Source of the DNA: Variovorax sp. CF079
GTDB taxonomy: Bacteria > Pseudomonadota > Gammaproteobacteria > Burkholderiales > Burkholderiaceae_C
Direction: 5' to 3'
Length of the DNA stretch: 64,000 nucleotides
Assembly (NCBI RefSeq): GCF_900101545.1
Contig: NZ_FMZU01000010.1
Coordinates: 178,463-242,462 of the forward strand
A program made the position numbers and the translations under genes. How positions within the stretch are numbered: the stretch's first letter is position 1; each line of letters starts with the position of its first letter. The notes under the pieces were generated by a model. The model saw only the letters and a program-made list of their open reading frames with translations, did not search any database and had not been told where the DNA came from. Positions 38,709 to 49,745 of the stretch are shown piece after piece.

Positions 38709-38730
38709 CTGGCATGGGCATCCGTGCCAG
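38709..38730. promoter_or_regulatory. palindrome between divergent FimV-like and hydroxyacyl-CoA dehydrogenase genes
   Basis: CTGGCA (38709-38714) and TGCCAG (38725-38730) with a 10-base spacer, in a 50-base divergent gap. The size and symmetry suit a dimeric regulator. No regulator is assigned. Confidence 0.4.
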
Positions 38731-38755
38731 CCATCCTCAGAGAGACAATTATCAA

Positions 38756-40276
38756 ATGACTGTGAACTTTTCCAATGTGGGCATCATCGGTGCCGGCGCC
38801 ATGGGGCGCGGCATCGCGCAGATCGCCGCGCAGGCCGGGAGCGAGGTCCTGCTGCTCGACAGCTTCGAGGGCGCCGCGGTCCGCGGACGCGATGCCATCC
38901 TCGCCCAGTGGCAGAAGCAGCACGAGAAGGGAAAACTGGACGAGGCGCAGCGCGATGCACTGTCCGCTCGTGTCCGCGCCGTCGAATCGGTCCAGGCGCT
39001 CGCTGGCTGCGAGCTGGTGATCGAAGCCGTGGTCGAAGACCTCGAGGTCAAGCGCAAGCTGTTCAGCGAACTCGAAGCGGTGGTCGCGCCCTCGGCCGTG
39101 CTGGCGACCAACACCTCATCGCTCTCGGTCACCGCCATCGCCGCGGTGATGGCGCATCCGCAGCGCATGGCGGGCTTTCATTTCTTCAACCCGGTGCCCC
39201 TGATGAAGGTGGTCGAGGTCGTGGCCGGCTTCAAGACCGAGGCCGAGGTCTGCCGCCGGCTCGCGGGCTACGCCGCGCAGATGGGCCACAGCGCTGTGCA
39301 GGCCAAGGACACGCCCGGCTTCATCGTCAACCACGCGGGACGCGGCTACGGCACCGAGGCGCTGCGCATCGCCGGGGAAGGCGTGGCGGACTTCGCCACC
39401 ATCGACCGCATCCTCAAGGACCAGGCGGGCTTTCGCCTCGGGCCTTTCGAGCTGCTCGATCTGACGGCGCTCGATGTTTCCCATCCCGTGATGGAGTCGA
39501 TCTACCGCCAGTACTACGAGGAGCCGCGCTTTCGGCCCAGCGTGATCACCGCGCAACGGCTCGCAGCGGGTGCGCTCGGTCGCAAGACCGGCGAAGGCTT
39601 CTATCGCTATGTCGACGGTGCGGCGCAGTTGCCCACCGAAGCGCCGGTGCCGACGGTCGACGCCGCCCCGGCCGTCTGGGTTTCGCCCCGCGCAGCACGG
39701 CGGCCCGATTTGCTGCGGCTCGTGCATGCGCTGGGCGCGCAGCTCGAAAGCGGCGCCACGCCCTCGCCCGCCGCATTGATCCTGGTCGCACCGCTGGGCT
39801 TCGACGTCACGACCGTCGCCGCCGTCGAACGGCTCGATGCGACGCGCACGGTCGGCATCGACCTGATGGTGGACGATGCAGCCACCAAGCGCCGCGTGCT
39901 GGCCACCAATCCCGCGACGCGGCGCGACGTGCGCGATGCGGCCCATGCGCTTTTCGCGCGCGACGGCAAGGCGGTAAGCGTGATCCGCGACAGCGGCGGC
40001 TTCGTCACCCAGCGCGTGATAGGCACCATCGTGAACATCGCCGCCGACATGTGCCAGCAGCGCGTCTGTTCGCCCGCCGACCTCGACGTCGCCGTTCGGT
40101 TGGGCCTCGGCTACCCTCAGGGTCCGCTGGCGATGGGCGACCTGTACGGGCCGACGAATGTGCTGGAAGTGCTCTTCAACCTCCAGACCGTGTATGGCGA
40201 TCCCCGTTACCGCCCGAGCCCGTGGCTGCGCCGCCGTGGCGCACTGGGCCTGAGCCTCACGCATGAAGAAGAGTAA
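38756..40276 (+). CDS. 3-hydroxyacyl-CoA dehydrogenase
   Basis: 506 residues, PaaH-like with a duplicated C-terminal domain. NAD-binding GIIGAGAMGRGIAQIAAQAGSEVLLLD, catalytic region SSLSVTAIAAVMAHPQRMAGFHFFNPVPLMKVVEVV, DTPGFIVNHAGRGYGTEALRI and, in the second half, VIRDSGGFVTQRVIGTIVN with GLGYPQGPLAMGDLYG. It oxidises L-3-hydroxyacyl-CoA. ATG 38756 is used; AGAGA lies upstream. First gene of an acyl-CoA cluster running to 44244, followed by an enoyl-CoA hydratase after 12 bases. Confidence 0.93.
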   Translation: MTVNFSNVGIIGAGAMGRGIAQIAAQAGSEVLLLDSFEGAAVRGRDAILAQWQKQHEKGKLDEAQRDALSARVRAVESVQALAGCELVIEAVVEDLEVKRKLFSELEAVVAPSAVLATNTSSLSVTAIAAVMAHPQRMAGFHFFNPVPLMKVVEVVAGFKTEAEVCRRLAGYAAQMGHSAVQAKDTPGFIVNHAGRGYGTEALRIAGEGVADFATIDRILKDQAGFRLGPFELLDLTALDVSHPVMESIYRQYYEEPRFRPSVITAQRLAAGALGRKTGEGFYRYVDGAAQLPTEAPVPTVDAAPAVWVSPRAARRPDLLRLVHALGAQLESGATPSPAALILVAPLGFDVTTVAAVERLDATRTVGIDLMVDDAATKRRVLATNPATRRDVRDAAHALFARDGKAVSVIRDSGGFVTQRVIGTIVNIAADMCQQRVCSPADLDVAVRLGLGYPQGPLAMGDLYGPTNVLEVLFNLQTVYGDPRYRPSPWLRRRGALGLSLTHEEE

Positions 40277-40288
40277 GAGACACCGACC

Positions 40289-41068
40289 ATGACCGCAGAA
40301 CTGAAAAGCACGAGCGAAGGACAGACCTTGGTGCTCACGCTCTCCAACCCCTCGCAGCGCAATGCGTTGGGCCCCGAGATGTACGCGGCCGGCATCGAGG
40401 CGCTCAGCGGCGCCGAGAACAGCGACGAGATCCGAAGTGTCGTGCTCGTGGGCGAAGGCGCATGGTTCTGCGCCGGCGGCTCCTTGCAGCGCCTTTCGGC
40501 CAATCGCGAGCGCGAGCCCGCAGTGCAGGCCGAGAGCATCGAGTCGCTGCACAACTGGATCGATTCGATCCGCACCTTTCCCAAGCCGGTGATCGCGGCC
40601 GTCGAGGGCGCCGCGGCCGGTGCCGGCTTCTCGCTCGCCGCGGCCTGCGACTTCATCGTCGCCGCGCGCGATGCAGTATTCGCCGCCTCGTACAGCACCG
40701 TCGCGTTGTCGCCGGACGGCGGCTTGAGCTGGCATCTCGCGCAGGCACTGCCTCGGCAGCTCGCGAGCGAATGGCTCATGCTCGGAGGGCGCATCGAGGC
40801 ACAGCGCCTGCATGCGCTCGGCCTGGTGAATGAGATCACCGAGAGCGGCCAGGCCTTGAGTGCGGCGCTCGCGCTGGCGAACCGCCTCAACGCACGCGCG
40901 CCCAACGCGCTGGCCAGCATCAAGGAGCTGCTGAGCGAGGCGCGAGGCGCAACACTGGCTTCGCAGCTGTCGCAGGAACGCGACCACTTTGTGCGCAACC
41001 TGCACCACCGCAACGCCGGCATCGGGATCGCCGCTTTCCTCGCCAAGGAAACGCCGCGCTACGAGTAG
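40289..41068 (+). CDS. enoyl-CoA hydratase/isomerase family protein
   Basis: 259 residues, crotonase fold. LVLTLSNPSQRNALGPEMY, oxyanion-hole stretches GEGAWFCAGGSLQRL and AAVEGAAAGAGFSLAAACDFIVAA, then FAASYSTVALSPDGGLSWHLAQALPRQLASEWLMLGGRI. The usual second catalytic glutamate position is occupied by the PDGG region, so an isomerase or alternative hydratase activity is possible. Probably paired with the upstream dehydrogenase in beta-oxidation-type steps. Confidence 0.9.
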   Translation: MTAELKSTSEGQTLVLTLSNPSQRNALGPEMYAAGIEALSGAENSDEIRSVVLVGEGAWFCAGGSLQRLSANREREPAVQAESIESLHNWIDSIRTFPKPVIAAVEGAAAGAGFSLAAACDFIVAARDAVFAASYSTVALSPDGGLSWHLAQALPRQLASEWLMLGGRIEAQRLHALGLVNEITESGQALSAALALANRLNARAPNALASIKELLSEARGATLASQLSQERDHFVRNLHHRNAGIGIAAFLAKETPRYE

Positions 41069-41123
41069 CGGCACGTCGCTCTCGCGACAACCCTCAGCTT
41101 TTCAGTCACACACAGGACAGTCC

Positions 41124-41843
41124 ATGGACGACCCCATTCTTACCATCGAAGAACGTGAAGCGATCAATGGTGGTCGCTGGTTCTCTTCTCTTTCTCCATC
41201 GCTTCGTCACGACATCCTCCGATGTGCTTTCGTCAAACGCTACAAGGACGGCGAGCTGATCGCTGCACGCGGCGACCCGCCCGAGCAGTGGATCGCTTGC
41301 GCCAAGGGCGCGGTGCGCGTGAGTTCGACGGCGGTCTCGGGCAAGCAGGTCACGCTGACCTATGTGGAGCCGGGCATCTGGTTCGGCGACGTGGCGATGT
41401 TCGACGGCGACCGTCGAACCCACGACGCCTACGCGCATGGCGAGACCACGATCCTTTGCGTGGCGCGCGCCGATTTCCAGAAGATCCTGTCGAATCATGT
41501 CGAGCTTTACGAGGCACTGATGCGCCTGCAAGCGCGCCGCATCCGCCAGCTCTTCGGGCTGGTCGAGGATCTCAACACGCTGCCCTTGCGCGCCAGGCTC
41601 GCCAAGCAGCTCATCCACCTGGTTCGCAGCTACGGCGTGCCGAACCTGGCGGACGGCAGCCAGATGCGCATCGGGCTGCACCTGGCTCAGGAAGAGCTGG
41701 CGCAGCTGCTCGGTGCCTCACGCCAGCGCGTGAACCAGGAGCTCAAGGCCATGGAGCGCGAGGATGCGATCCGCATCGAACCGGGCGGCCTGGTGGTGCT
41801 GGACCGCGCGGCGCTGATGCGCATTTCCGAAGCCGATCAATAA
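41124..41843 (+). CDS. Crp/Fnr-family transcriptional regulator
   Basis: 239 residues: cyclic-nucleotide-binding-like beta barrel ([62 protein letters not shown]), dimer helix ([24 protein letters not shown]) and C-terminal winged helix ([27 protein letters not shown]). No N-terminal cysteine cluster, so not an Fnr-type iron-sulfur sensor. The ligand is unknown. Position between hydratase and kinase/dehydrogenase genes suggests it controls this cluster. Confidence 0.9.
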   Translation: MDDPILTIEEREAINGGRWFSSLSPSLRHDILRCAFVKRYKDGELIAARGDPPEQWIACAKGAVRVSSTAVSGKQVTLTYVEPGIWFGDVAMFDGDRRTHDAYAHGETTILCVARADFQKILSNHVELYEALMRLQARRIRQLFGLVEDLNTLPLRARLAKQLIHLVRSYGVPNLADGSQMRIGLHLAQEELAQLLGASRQRVNQELKAMEREDAIRIEPGGLVVLDRAALMRISEADQ

Positions 41844-41857
41844 AAGACCGCAGAGAC

Positions 41858-42946
41858 ATGACCCAGGACTTCGACAACTTCGTCGGCACCCGCGCCGTAT
41901 CCAAGCAGCACGTCTTCGACGTCGATGCGCTGACCGCCTGGCTCGACAAGAACCTGGACGGCTTCAAGGGGCCGCTCACGGTCGAAATGTTCAAGGGCGG
42001 CCAGTCCAACCCGACCTACAAGCTGGTCACGCCGACGCAAAGCTACGTGATGCGCGCCAAGCCCGGCCCGGTCGCCAAGCTGCTGCCTTCGGCCCATGCG
42101 GTCGAGCGCGAGTTCAAGGTCATGAGCGGCCTGGCCGGCACCGGCGTGCCGGTGCCGCGGATGTACTGCCTGTGCGAAGACGAAGCCGTTATCGGCCGCG
42201 CCTTCTACGTCATGGAATTCATGGCCGGGCGCGTGCTGTGGGACCAGTCGCTGCCGGGCATGAGCAATGCCGAGCGGGCCGCCGTCTACGACGAGATGAA
42301 CCGCGTCATCGCGGCGCTCCACACCGTGAAGTTCGCCGAGCGCGGCCTGGCCGACTACGGCAAGCCCGGCAACTATTTCGAGCGCCAGATCGGCCGCTGG
42401 AGCAAACAGTACGTGGCCTCGATCACGCAGCCCATCCCCGAAATGGACCGTCTGATGGAATGGCTGCCCGCCCACATCCCGGCCAGCGCGCGCGACGAGA
42501 AGATGACCTCGATCGTGCACGGCGACTACCGGCTCGACAACCTGATGTTCCACGCCACCGAGCCGCGTGCGATCGCCGTGCTCGACTGGGAACTGTCGAC
42601 GCTGGGCCATCCGCTGGCCGATTTCAGCTACCACTGCATGTCGTGGCACATCGCGCCGGGTTCGTTCCGCGGCATCGGCGGCCTCGACCTGAAGAGCCTG
42701 GGCATCCCGACCGAGAGCGAATACATCCGCAAGTACTGCGACCGCACCGGCATCACGACGCCGGAGGCGCTCGCGACCGACTGGAATTTCTACCAGGCCT
42801 ACAACCTGTTCCGCATGGCCGCGATCCTGCAGGGCATCGCCAAGCGGGTCGAGGCCGGTACCGCGTCGAGCGAGCAAGCCGTGGCCTCGGGCCGCGGTGC
42901 GCGACCGATGGCCGAGATGGCCTGGCAATTCGCACAACGGGCCTGA
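41858..42946 (+). CDS. aminoglycoside-phosphotransferase-fold kinase (ACAD10/11 kinase-domain type)
   Basis: 362 residues. Kinase core: ATP-binding start [23 protein letters not shown], hinge [14 protein letters not shown], catalytic loop [15 protein letters not shown] (HGD-x3-DN) and metal-binding [22 protein letters not shown]. Members of this branch, such as LvaA of Pseudomonas and the kinase half of ACAD10/11, phosphorylate the hydroxyl of 4-hydroxyacyl-CoAs. The adjacent acyl-CoA dehydrogenase (26-base gap) is the matching partner. Antibiotic resistance is unlikely. Reaction inferred from family and neighbour. Confidence 0.85.
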   Translation: MTQDFDNFVGTRAVSKQHVFDVDALTAWLDKNLDGFKGPLTVEMFKGGQSNPTYKLVTPTQSYVMRAKPGPVAKLLPSAHAVEREFKVMSGLAGTGVPVPRMYCLCEDEAVIGRAFYVMEFMAGRVLWDQSLPGMSNAERAAVYDEMNRVIAALHTVKFAERGLADYGKPGNYFERQIGRWSKQYVASITQPIPEMDRLMEWLPAHIPASARDEKMTSIVHGDYRLDNLMFHATEPRAIAVLDWELSTLGHPLADFSYHCMSWHIAPGSFRGIGGLDLKSLGIPTESEYIRKYCDRTGITTPEALATDWNFYQAYNLFRMAAILQGIAKRVEAGTASSEQAVASGRGARPMAEMAWQFAQRA

Positions 42947-42972
42947 GCCTTCCCCATTTCAAAGGAGACCCC

Positions 42973-44244
42973 ATGGATTTCGAATATTCGGCCAAGACCA
43001 AGGACTTGCAGAAGCGCGTCACCGCTTTCATGGAAGACCACATCTACCCGGCTGAAGCCGAGTACGCGGCCGAATTGGCCGCCAACACCGCGGCCGGCAA
43101 GCGCTGGACCGCGCTCAAGACGGTCGAGAAGCTCAAGCAGAAGGCGAAGACCCAGGGCCTTTGGAACCTGTTCCTGCCGGTCGACAGCGCCGCTGCCTCG
43201 GGCTACGAAGGCGCCGGCCTCACCAACCAGGAATACGCGCCGCTGGCCGAGATCATGGGCCGCGTGCCATGGGCCAGCGAGGCCTTCAATTGCTCGGCGC
43301 CCGACACCGGCAACATGGAAACCATTGCGCGCTACGGCTCGGACGAGATCAAGGCGCGCTGGCTCAAGCCGCTGCTGGAAGGCGAGATCCGCTCGGCCTT
43401 CGCGATGACCGAACCGGAGGTCGCGTCGAGCGACGCCACCAACATCGCCACGCGCGTCGAACGGCAGGGCGACGAGTACGTCGTCAACGGCCACAAGTGG
43501 TGGATCTCGGGCGCGGCCGATCCGCGCTGCGCGGTCTTCATCACCATGGGCAAGAGCGACCCGGAGGCGCCGCGCCACTCGCAGCAAAGCATGATCGTGG
43601 TGCCGGCCGATGCCAAGGGCATCCGCATCGTGCGCCCGCTCAACGTGATGGGCTACGACGACGCGCCGCACGGCCACGTCGAGATGTACTTCGAGAACGT
43701 TCGCGTGCCGGCCGGCAACATGCTGCTCGGCGAAGGCCGCGGCTTCGAGATCGCGCAGGGCCGCCTCGGCCCGGGACGCATCCATCACTGCATGCGCCTG
43801 ATCGGCCTGGCCGAACGCGCCCTGGAGTTGATGTGCAAGCGCGCCTCGTCCCGCATCGCCTTCGGCAAGGCCGTCGCCTCGCAGACCGTGACGCAGGAAC
43901 GCATCGCCGAGGCGCGCTGCAAGATCGACATGGCGCGCCTGCTCACGCTGAAGGCCGCATGGCTGATGGACGTGGCCGGCAACAAGGTCGCCAAGAACGA
44001 GATCGCGATGATCAAGGTGGTCGCGCCGAGCATGGCTTGCCAGGTGATCGACTGGGCCATGCAGGTGCACGGCGGCGGCGGCATGTCCGACGACTTCCCG
44101 CTCGCCTACGCCTATGTCGGCGCGCGCGCCCTGCGCTTCGCCGACGGTCCGGACGAAGTGCACCGCAATGCGATCGCCAAGTGGGAGCTGGGCAAGTACG
44201 CCCCCGGCAAGGGCGACAGCGACATGCCCGTCACGCGCTTCTGA
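42973..44244 (+). CDS. acyl-CoA dehydrogenase (ACAD10/11 type)
   Basis: 423 residues: N-terminal helical domain, middle beta domain [20 protein letters not shown] (FAD contact) with [22 protein letters not shown], and C-terminal helices [78 protein letters not shown] (read as separate short segments). In ACAD10/11 and LvaC-type enzymes it acts on the phosphorylated 4-hydroxyacyl-CoA to yield an enoyl-CoA by elimination. AAAGGAGACC precedes ATG 42973. Convergent with the GNAT gene with no bases between stops. Confidence 0.92.
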   Translation: MDFEYSAKTKDLQKRVTAFMEDHIYPAEAEYAAELAANTAAGKRWTALKTVEKLKQKAKTQGLWNLFLPVDSAAASGYEGAGLTNQEYAPLAEIMGRVPWASEAFNCSAPDTGNMETIARYGSDEIKARWLKPLLEGEIRSAFAMTEPEVASSDATNIATRVERQGDEYVVNGHKWWISGAADPRCAVFITMGKSDPEAPRHSQQSMIVVPADAKGIRIVRPLNVMGYDDAPHGHVEMYFENVRVPAGNMLLGEGRGFEIAQGRLGPGRIHHCMRLIGLAERALELMCKRASSRIAFGKAVASQTVTQERIAEARCKIDMARLLTLKAAWLMDVAGNKVAKNEIAMIKVVAPSMACQVIDWAMQVHGGGGMSDDFPLAYAYVGARALRFADGPDEVHRNAIAKWELGKYAPGKGDSDMPVTRF

Positions 44245-44724
44245 TCAGAGCTTCTTCTGCAGGAACATGGCCGAGCCGAAGGCCGGGTCGAGCTGGTAGC
44301 CGGCAAAGCCTTCACGCTCGTAGGCGCGCAGCGCGCTGCGGTTGCCGGAGAGCACCTCGAGCGTGAGCTTGCAGGCGCCACGCACGCGAGCCTCTTCCTC
44401 GACACGCGCCAGCATGCGCTGCGTGACCCGCTGGCCGCGGTGGCTGGCCAGCACGACCACATCGTGCACATTGACCAGCGGCTTGCAGGCAAAGGTCGAG
44501 AAGCCTTCGATGCAGTTGACGAGGCCGATCGGCTGCGCTGCGTCGTAGGCCAGCACGCTGAAGGCCTGCGGCCGCGCGGCCAGCGCCTCGGGCAGTTCAT
44601 CCAGCACCTGGGACGCCAGCGGCGTGCCGCCGCCGGCGGGATCGCGCGCATAGCTGTCCAGCAGCTCGACCAGCGCACGCGCATGCGCCGGGTTGCGGTA
44701 ATCGGCGAGCAGGACGTCGATCAC
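44245..44724 (-). CDS. GNAT-family N-acetyltransferase
   Basis: 159 residues. MIDVLLADYRNPAHARALVELLDSYARDPAGGG begins the fold; PLVNVHDVVVLASHRGQRVTQRMLARVEEEARVRGACKLTLEVL covers the acetyl-CoA site (RGQRVTQ), and RSALRAYEREGFAGYQLDP the C-terminal part. The substrate is unknown. It shares its transcription direction with glmM, which ends 4 bases upstream, so it may ride on that transcript. Confidence 0.85.
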   Translation of the reverse strand: MIDVLLADYRNPAHARALVELLDSYARDPAGGGTPLASQVLDELPEALAARPQAFSVLAYDAAQPIGLVNCIEGFSTFACKPLVNVHDVVVLASHRGQRVTQRMLARVEEEARVRGACKLTLEVLSGNRSALRAYEREGFAGYQLDPAFGSAMFLQKKL

Positions 44725-44728
44725 GCGT

Positions 44729-46063
44729 TCAACCCGCTTCGACGGCCGCGACCAGGCGTCTTGCGCAGGCCTCGGCCTGCGCTGCGTCGCGCGCCTCGAC
44801 CATCACGCGCAGCAGCGGCTCGGTGCCGCTGGGGCGGATCAGCACGCGGCCTGCATCGCCCAGTTCGGCCTCGGCGCGCCGGGTTTCGGCCGCCAGCGCC
44901 TGGTTGGCTTTCCAGTCCTGCCCCTCGGCCAATCGGACATTGATGAGCGTCTGCGGAAAGAGCGTGACATCGGCCAGCAGCTCGTCCACGCGTTTGCCGC
45001 TGCGCTGGCAGGCCTGCAGCACCTGCAGCGCACTCACGATGCCATCGCCCGTCGTGTGGCGATCGAGCGCGAGCAGGTGGCCGGAGCCCTCGCCTCCGAG
45101 CAGCCAACGGCGCTTTTCCAGCTCTTCCAGCACATAGCGGTCGCCCACGCGCGTGCGCACGAACTCGATGCCCTGCTTGCGCAGCGCAACTTCGACCGCC
45201 TTGTTGGTCATCAGCGTCCCGACCACGCCAGAAGGTTTCTCACCGCGCGCGATGCGCTCCATCACCATCAGGTAGAGCAGTTCGTCGCCGTTGAACAGGC
45301 GCCCGCTCGCGTCCACCAGCTGCAAGCGGTCGGCATCGCCGTCGAGCGCAATGCCGTAGTGCGCGCCCTGCGCCCGGACCGCATCGATCAGCGCCTGGGG
45401 ATGCGTGGCGCCGAAGCCCTTGTTGATGTTCAGGCCGTCGGGCGCGCAGCCGATGCTGATCACGTCCGCACCGAGCTCATGGAACACTTGCGGTGCCACC
45501 TGGTAGGCAGCGCCGTGGGCACCGTCGACCACCAGCTTCAGACCGCGCAGCGTCAGGTCGTTGGCAAAGGTGCTCTTGCAGAACTCGATGTAGCGGCCCG
45601 GCGCATCGTTGAGCCGGCGCGCCTTGCCGAGCTGTGCCGAATCGGCCCAGACGGGCGGCTCTTCGAGCGCGGCTTCGACCGCCAGCTCCCATTCGTCGCT
45701 GAGCTTGGTGCCATGTGCGCTGAAGAACTTGATGCCGTTGTCCGGATAGGCGTTGTGGCTGGCGCTGATCACGACACCCAGGCTGGCCCGCTGTGCGCGC
45801 GTCAGGTAGGCCACGCCCGGTGTCGGCAGCGGCCCCAGCAGCATCACGTCGACGCCGGCCGAGTTGAAGCCCGATTCGAGCGCCGACTCCAGCATGTAGC
45901 CCGAGATGCGCGTGTCCTTGCCGATCAGCACGGTCGGGCGCGCCTCCGTCTTCTTGAGCACGCGGCCGACGGCATGCGCGAGCCGCAGCACGAAGTCGGG
46001 CGTGATCGGCGCCTGGCCGACCGTGCCGCGGATGCCGTCGGTGCCGAAGTATTTTCTTGTCAT
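44729..46063 (-). CDS. glmM: phosphoglucosamine mutase
   Basis: 444 residues. Catalytic phosphoserine loop [20 protein letters not shown]-terminal [21 protein letters not shown], metal loop [14 protein letters not shown], sugar-binding [19 protein letters not shown] and C-terminal phosphate-binding [15 protein letters not shown]. It converts glucosamine-6-phosphate to glucosamine-1-phosphate for peptidoglycan and lipopolysaccharide. Start ATG 46063 gives [10 protein letters not shown]; upstream codons lie in folP. It overlaps folP by 4 bases. Confidence 0.97.
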   Translation of the reverse strand: MTRKYFGTDGIRGTVGQAPITPDFVLRLAHAVGRVLKKTEARPTVLIGKDTRISGYMLESALESGFNSAGVDVMLLGPLPTPGVAYLTRAQRASLGVVISASHNAYPDNGIKFFSAHGTKLSDEWELAVEAALEEPPVWADSAQLGKARRLNDAPGRYIEFCKSTFANDLTLRGLKLVVDGAHGAAYQVAPQVFHELGADVISIGCAPDGLNINKGFGATHPQALIDAVRAQGAHYGIALDGDADRLQLVDASGRLFNGDELLYLMVMERIARGEKPSGVVGTLMTNKAVEVALRKQGIEFVRTRVGDRYVLEELEKRRWLLGGEGSGHLLALDRHTTGDGIVSALQVLQACQRSGKRVDELLADVTLFPQTLINVRLAEGQDWKANQALAAETRRAEAELGDAGRVLIRPSGTEPLLRVMVEARDAAQAEACARRLVAAVEAG

Positions 46064-46920
46064 GGATGTGGCTCCTGCAGTGCTTGTTGTTGTCGTTTCA
46101 TCGCGCGCCATACGGCCAGCGCGGCGACCGTTTCGCGCACATCATGCACGCGCAGGATCGATGCGCCGCGCTCGACGGCCAAGACCGCCGCCGCCACGCT
46201 GGGCACCATGCGCTCGGCCGCCGATTCGATGCCGGTGACGGCGCCGAGCGAAGACTTGCGCGACCAACCGATCAAGAGCGGCCAGCCGGCGGCGAGCAGC
46301 TCCTGCTGGCGTGCGAGCAAGGCGAAATTCTGCGCCACGGTCTTGCCGAAACCGATGCCCGGGTCGAGCACGATGCGATCCGAACCGACGCCCAACGCCA
46401 GCAGTTCCTTCGCACCCTGCGTCAGGAAGGCACGCACTGCGGGGAGCACGTCGCCCTCCATGGGGGCCGCCTGCATGGTCTGCGGGTCGCGGTGCATGTG
46501 CATCAGGCAGACACCGCACGAGGGATGCGCCGCCACGGCCTGCCGTGCGCCGAGTTGCCGCAGCGCCCACACGTCGTTGACGATGTCGGCACCGAGCCCC
46601 AGCACCGCGCGCATCACCTCGGGTTTGTAGGTATCGACCGAGACCGGCACGCCCAACTTCACCGCCTCGCTCACCACCGGCAGCACGCGATCCAGTTCCT
46701 CCGCCAGCGGTACGGCAGGACTTCCGGGCCTCGTGGACTCGCCGCCGATGTCGAGGATGTCGGCGCCCTCTTCCACCAGTTGAACGCAATGCCGCACCGC
46801 AGCTTCGGTCGAGGCATGGGCGCCGCCGTCGGAAAAGGAATCGGGCGTGACGTTGACGATGCCCATCACGCGCGGCTGCGCGAGGTCGATGGCAAAGCGC
46901 GTCGTGCGCCAGATCGTCAT
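46060..46920 (-). CDS. folP: dihydropteroate synthase
   Basis: 286 residues. Pterin-site motifs [21 protein letters not shown] and [23 protein letters not shown], plus [44 protein letters not shown] and [16 protein letters not shown]. It joins p-aminobenzoate to the pterin in folate synthesis. ATG 46920 is used. ftsH ends 58 bases upstream; the ftsH-folP-glmM order is widely conserved in proteobacteria. Confidence 0.97.
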   Translation of the reverse strand: MTIWRTTRFAIDLAQPRVMGIVNVTPDSFSDGGAHASTEAAVRHCVQLVEEGADILDIGGESTRPGSPAVPLAEELDRVLPVVSEAVKLGVPVSVDTYKPEVMRAVLGLGADIVNDVWALRQLGARQAVAAHPSCGVCLMHMHRDPQTMQAAPMEGDVLPAVRAFLTQGAKELLALGVGSDRIVLDPGIGFGKTVAQNFALLARQQELLAAGWPLLIGWSRKSSLGAVTGIESAAERMVPSVAAAVLAVERGASILRVHDVRETVAALAVWRAMKRQQQALQEPHP

Positions 46921-46978
46921 ACGCCCTTCCAAAGAAAAAACGGGGCCAGAGGCCCCGTCGATAGCCAAAGCATCATGC

Positions 46979-48892
46979 TCAAGCCGCTGTCGGCGCCGGA
47001 TCCGGGTTCACCGCCGGCGTACCGCCGCTGCCGCCGCCCGAGGGCGGGATGCGCGGCGTCCAGTCCTTGGGCGGACGCGGTGCGCGGCCGGCCATGATGT
47101 CGTCGAGCTGCTCGGTGTCGATGGTTTCCCATTCGAGCAGCGCCTTGGCCATGGCGTGCATCTTGTCGCTGTTCTCCTCGATCAGGCGGCGCGCCAAGGC
47201 GTACTGCTCGTCGATGATGCGGCGCACCTCGGCATCGACCTTCTGCATGGTCGACTCGCTCATGTTGGTGGTCTTGGTGACCGAGCGGCCGAGGAAGACT
47301 TCGCCCTCGTTCTCGGCGTAGACCATCGGGCCCAGCGATTCGGTCATGCCGTAGCGCATCACCATGTCGCGCGCGATCTGCGTGGCACGCTCGAAGTCGT
47401 TGCTGGCGCCGGTGGTCATCTGGTGCATGAACACTTCTTCGGCGATACGGCCGCCAAACAGCATGCTGATCTGGTTCAGCATGTACTCGCGGTCGTAGCT
47501 GTAGCGGTCCTGCGCCGGCAGGCTCATCGTCACGCCCAGCGCGCGGCCGCGCGGAATGATGGTGACCTTGTGGACCGGGTCGCACTTGGGCAGCAGCTTG
47601 CCGATCAGCGCGTGGCCGGACTCGTGGTAGGCCGTATTGCGACGCTCTTCCTCGGGCATGACCATGCTCTTGCGCTCGGGGCCCATGAAGATCTTGTCCT
47701 TGGCCTTCTCGAAGTCCTGCATCTCGACCACGCGCGCATTGCGGCGCGCAGCCATCAGCGCGGCCTCGTTGCACAGGTTGGCCAAGTCGGCGCCCGACAT
47801 GCCCGGGGTGCCGCGCGCGATGATGCTCGGGTTCACGTCCTGGCCGAGCGGCACCTTGCGCATGTGCACGTTGAGGATCTGCTCGCGGCCGCGGATGTCC
47901 GGCAGCGTCACGTAGACCTGGCGGTCGAAACGGCCCGGGCGCAGCAGCGCGGCGTCCAGGATGTCAGGGCGGTTGGTCGCAGCGACCACGATCACGCCGA
48001 GATTGGTTTCGAAACCGTCCATCTCGACCAGCATCTGGTTGAGCGTCTGCTCGCGCTCGTCGTTGCCGCCGCCCAGGCCCGCACCGCGCTGGCGACCGAC
48101 GGCGTCAATTTCGTCGATGAAGATGATGCAGGGGGCGTTCTTCTTGGCGTTCTCGAACATGTCGCGCACACGGGCCGCGCCCACGCCGACGAACATCTCG
48201 ACAAAGTCCGAACCGGAAATCGAGAAAAACGGCACCTTGGCCTCGCCGGCGATGCCCTTGGCCAGCAAGGTCTTGCCGGTGCCGGGCGGCCCGACCAGCA
48301 GCAGCCCGCGCGGGATGCGGCCGCCGAGCTTCTGGAACTTGGCCGGGTCCTTCAGGAAGTCGACGACCTCCTTCACTTCCTCCTTGGCCTCGTCGCAGCC
48401 TGCGACGTCGGCGAAGGTGACCTGGTTGTTGTTTTCGTCGAGCATGCGCGCCTTGCTCTTGCCGAAGCTGAAGGCGCCGCCCTTGCCGCCGCCCTGCATC
48501 TGGCGCATGAAATAGACCCAGACGCCGATCAGCAGCAGCATCGGACCCCAGCTCACCAGCAGCGTCATGAGGAGCGAGCCCTCTTCGCGCGGCTTGACGT
48601 CGAACTTGACGTTGTTGGCGATCAGGTCGCCGACCAGGCCGCGGTCGAGGTAGGTGGCCGTCGTGCGGATCTTGCGGTCGTCATTGGTGATCGCGACGAT
48701 CTCGCTGCCGCCCTGGCCTTCCTGGATGGTCGCGCTCTTGATGCGGTTGCTGCGGACTTCCTCGAGGAAGTCGGAGTAACCGACATTGCCGGCGCCGGCG
48801 ACGCCGCGGGTGTCGAACTGCTTGAACACAGTGAACAACACCATCGCAATGACGAGCCAGACGGCAACTTTGGAAAACCACTGATTGTTCAA
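46979..48892 (-). CDS. ftsH: ATP-dependent zinc metalloprotease FtsH
   Basis: 637 residues. Two membrane helices (8-24 and about 104-122) flank a periplasmic domain. The AAA domain has Walker [14 protein letters not shown], Walker [16 protein letters not shown] and the second region of homology ([19 protein letters not shown]). The protease motif is [14 protein letters not shown] (HEXXH). It degrades membrane and short-lived proteins such as LpxC. TTG 48892 ([13 protein letters not shown]) is chosen because GGAG lies 6 bases upstream and the N-terminus matches the family; upstream frame is noncoding. An extended -10 TGCTATAGG lies farther upstream on this strand, near 49000. Confidence 0.97.
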   Translation of the reverse strand: MNNQWFSKVAVWLVIAMVLFTVFKQFDTRGVAGAGNVGYSDFLEEVRSNRIKSATIQEGQGGSEIVAITNDDRKIRTTATYLDRGLVGDLIANNVKFDVKPREEGSLLMTLLVSWGPMLLLIGVWVYFMRQMQGGGKGGAFSFGKSKARMLDENNNQVTFADVAGCDEAKEEVKEVVDFLKDPAKFQKLGGRIPRGLLLVGPPGTGKTLLAKGIAGEAKVPFFSISGSDFVEMFVGVGAARVRDMFENAKKNAPCIIFIDEIDAVGRQRGAGLGGGNDEREQTLNQMLVEMDGFETNLGVIVVAATNRPDILDAALLRPGRFDRQVYVTLPDIRGREQILNVHMRKVPLGQDVNPSIIARGTPGMSGADLANLCNEAALMAARRNARVVEMQDFEKAKDKIFMGPERKSMVMPEEERRNTAYHESGHALIGKLLPKCDPVHKVTIIPRGRALGVTMSLPAQDRYSYDREYMLNQISMLFGGRIAEEVFMHQMTTGASNDFERATQIARDMVMRYGMTESLGPMVYAENEGEVFLGRSVTKTTNMSESTMQKVDAEVRRIIDEQYALARRLIEENSDKMHAMAKALLEWETIDTEQLDDIMAGRAPRPPKDWTPRIPPSGGGSGGTPAVNPDPAPTAA

Positions 48893-49056
48893 ACGAAGCT
48901 CCAGTCGAAAGCGCGTGACACGAAAAACAAAAAACGCGCTAGGGCACGCAATTGGCACCCATTTTAGGCTTTTCAACCTGCGAAATGCCGGAATTTCCCT
49001 ATAGCAGCCATAGGACGCGCACGGTTTTGAGGCAAATGCCGGCCGGCGCCCGGGTA

Positions 49057-49725
49057 TCAATTCGTATCGACGTTCTTGAGCCCGATGCCCACCATGAAGG
49101 TCTCCGACGATTTGTCGCGCGAAGCCTTGGGTTTCAAGGGCTTTACCACCCGGAAGTTGCTCTTGAACAGCTGCGTCAGCTCGCTGTAGCCGCTGCCGTG
49201 GAAAAGTTTGGCGACCAGTGCGCCTTCAGGCTTCATGTGGTGGCGCGCGAAGTCGATTGCAAGCTCGATCAGATGCGCGACGCGGGCTGCGTCGGCCGAG
49301 GCGATGCCAGACAGGTTGGGCGCCATGTCGGACACGACGACGTCGGCGAGCCGGCCGTCCATGGCCTGCGCAAGCCGCTCCAGCACTTCGGCCTCGCGGA
49401 AGTCGCCCTGCAGGAAGGTCACGCCCTCGATCGGCTCCATCGGCAGGATGTCGAGCGCGATGATGATGCCGTCCAGCTCACCGGCCGCTGCCCCGCTCGG
49501 CGACAGCCTGCGCCGCACATACTGGCTCCAGGCGCCGGGCGTCGAGCCCAGGTCGACCACCAGTTGCCCCGGCCGGATCAGGCCCAGCGTCTCGTCGATT
49601 TCCTTGAGCTTGTAGGCCGCGCGGGCCCGGTATCCCTCCCGCGTGGCCAGCTTCACGTAGGGGTCGTTGATGTGGTCATGCAGCCACGCCTTGTTGAGCT
49701 TCTTGGCTTTGGGTTTGGGATTCAT
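49057..49725 (-). CDS. rlmE: 23S rRNA 2'-O-ribose methyltransferase RlmE (FtsJ)
   Basis: 222 residues. The SAM site is [20 protein letters not shown]. Catalytic K-D-K-E elements: [42 protein letters not shown] and [11 protein letters not shown]. It methylates U2552 of 23S rRNA. It starts at ATG 49725, 20 bases from the divergent yhbY start, and lies 164 bases upstream of ftsH, the usual rlmE-ftsH order. Confidence 0.95.
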   Translation of the reverse strand: MNPKPKAKKLNKAWLHDHINDPYVKLATREGYRARAAYKLKEIDETLGLIRPGQLVVDLGSTPGAWSQYVRRRLSPSGAAAGELDGIIIALDILPMEPIEGVTFLQGDFREAEVLERLAQAMDGRLADVVVSDMAPNLSGIASADAARVAHLIELAIDFARHHMKPEGALVAKLFHGSGYSELTQLFKSNFRVVKPLKPKASRDKSSETFMVGIGLKNVDTN

Positions 49726-49745
49726 TGACGCTCGATAATACGGGG

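Noticed and set aside
41858..42946. Aminoglycoside resistance kinase
   Set aside because: The fold matches, but the sequence belongs to the acyl-CoA-linked branch and its neighbours are acyl-CoA genes.
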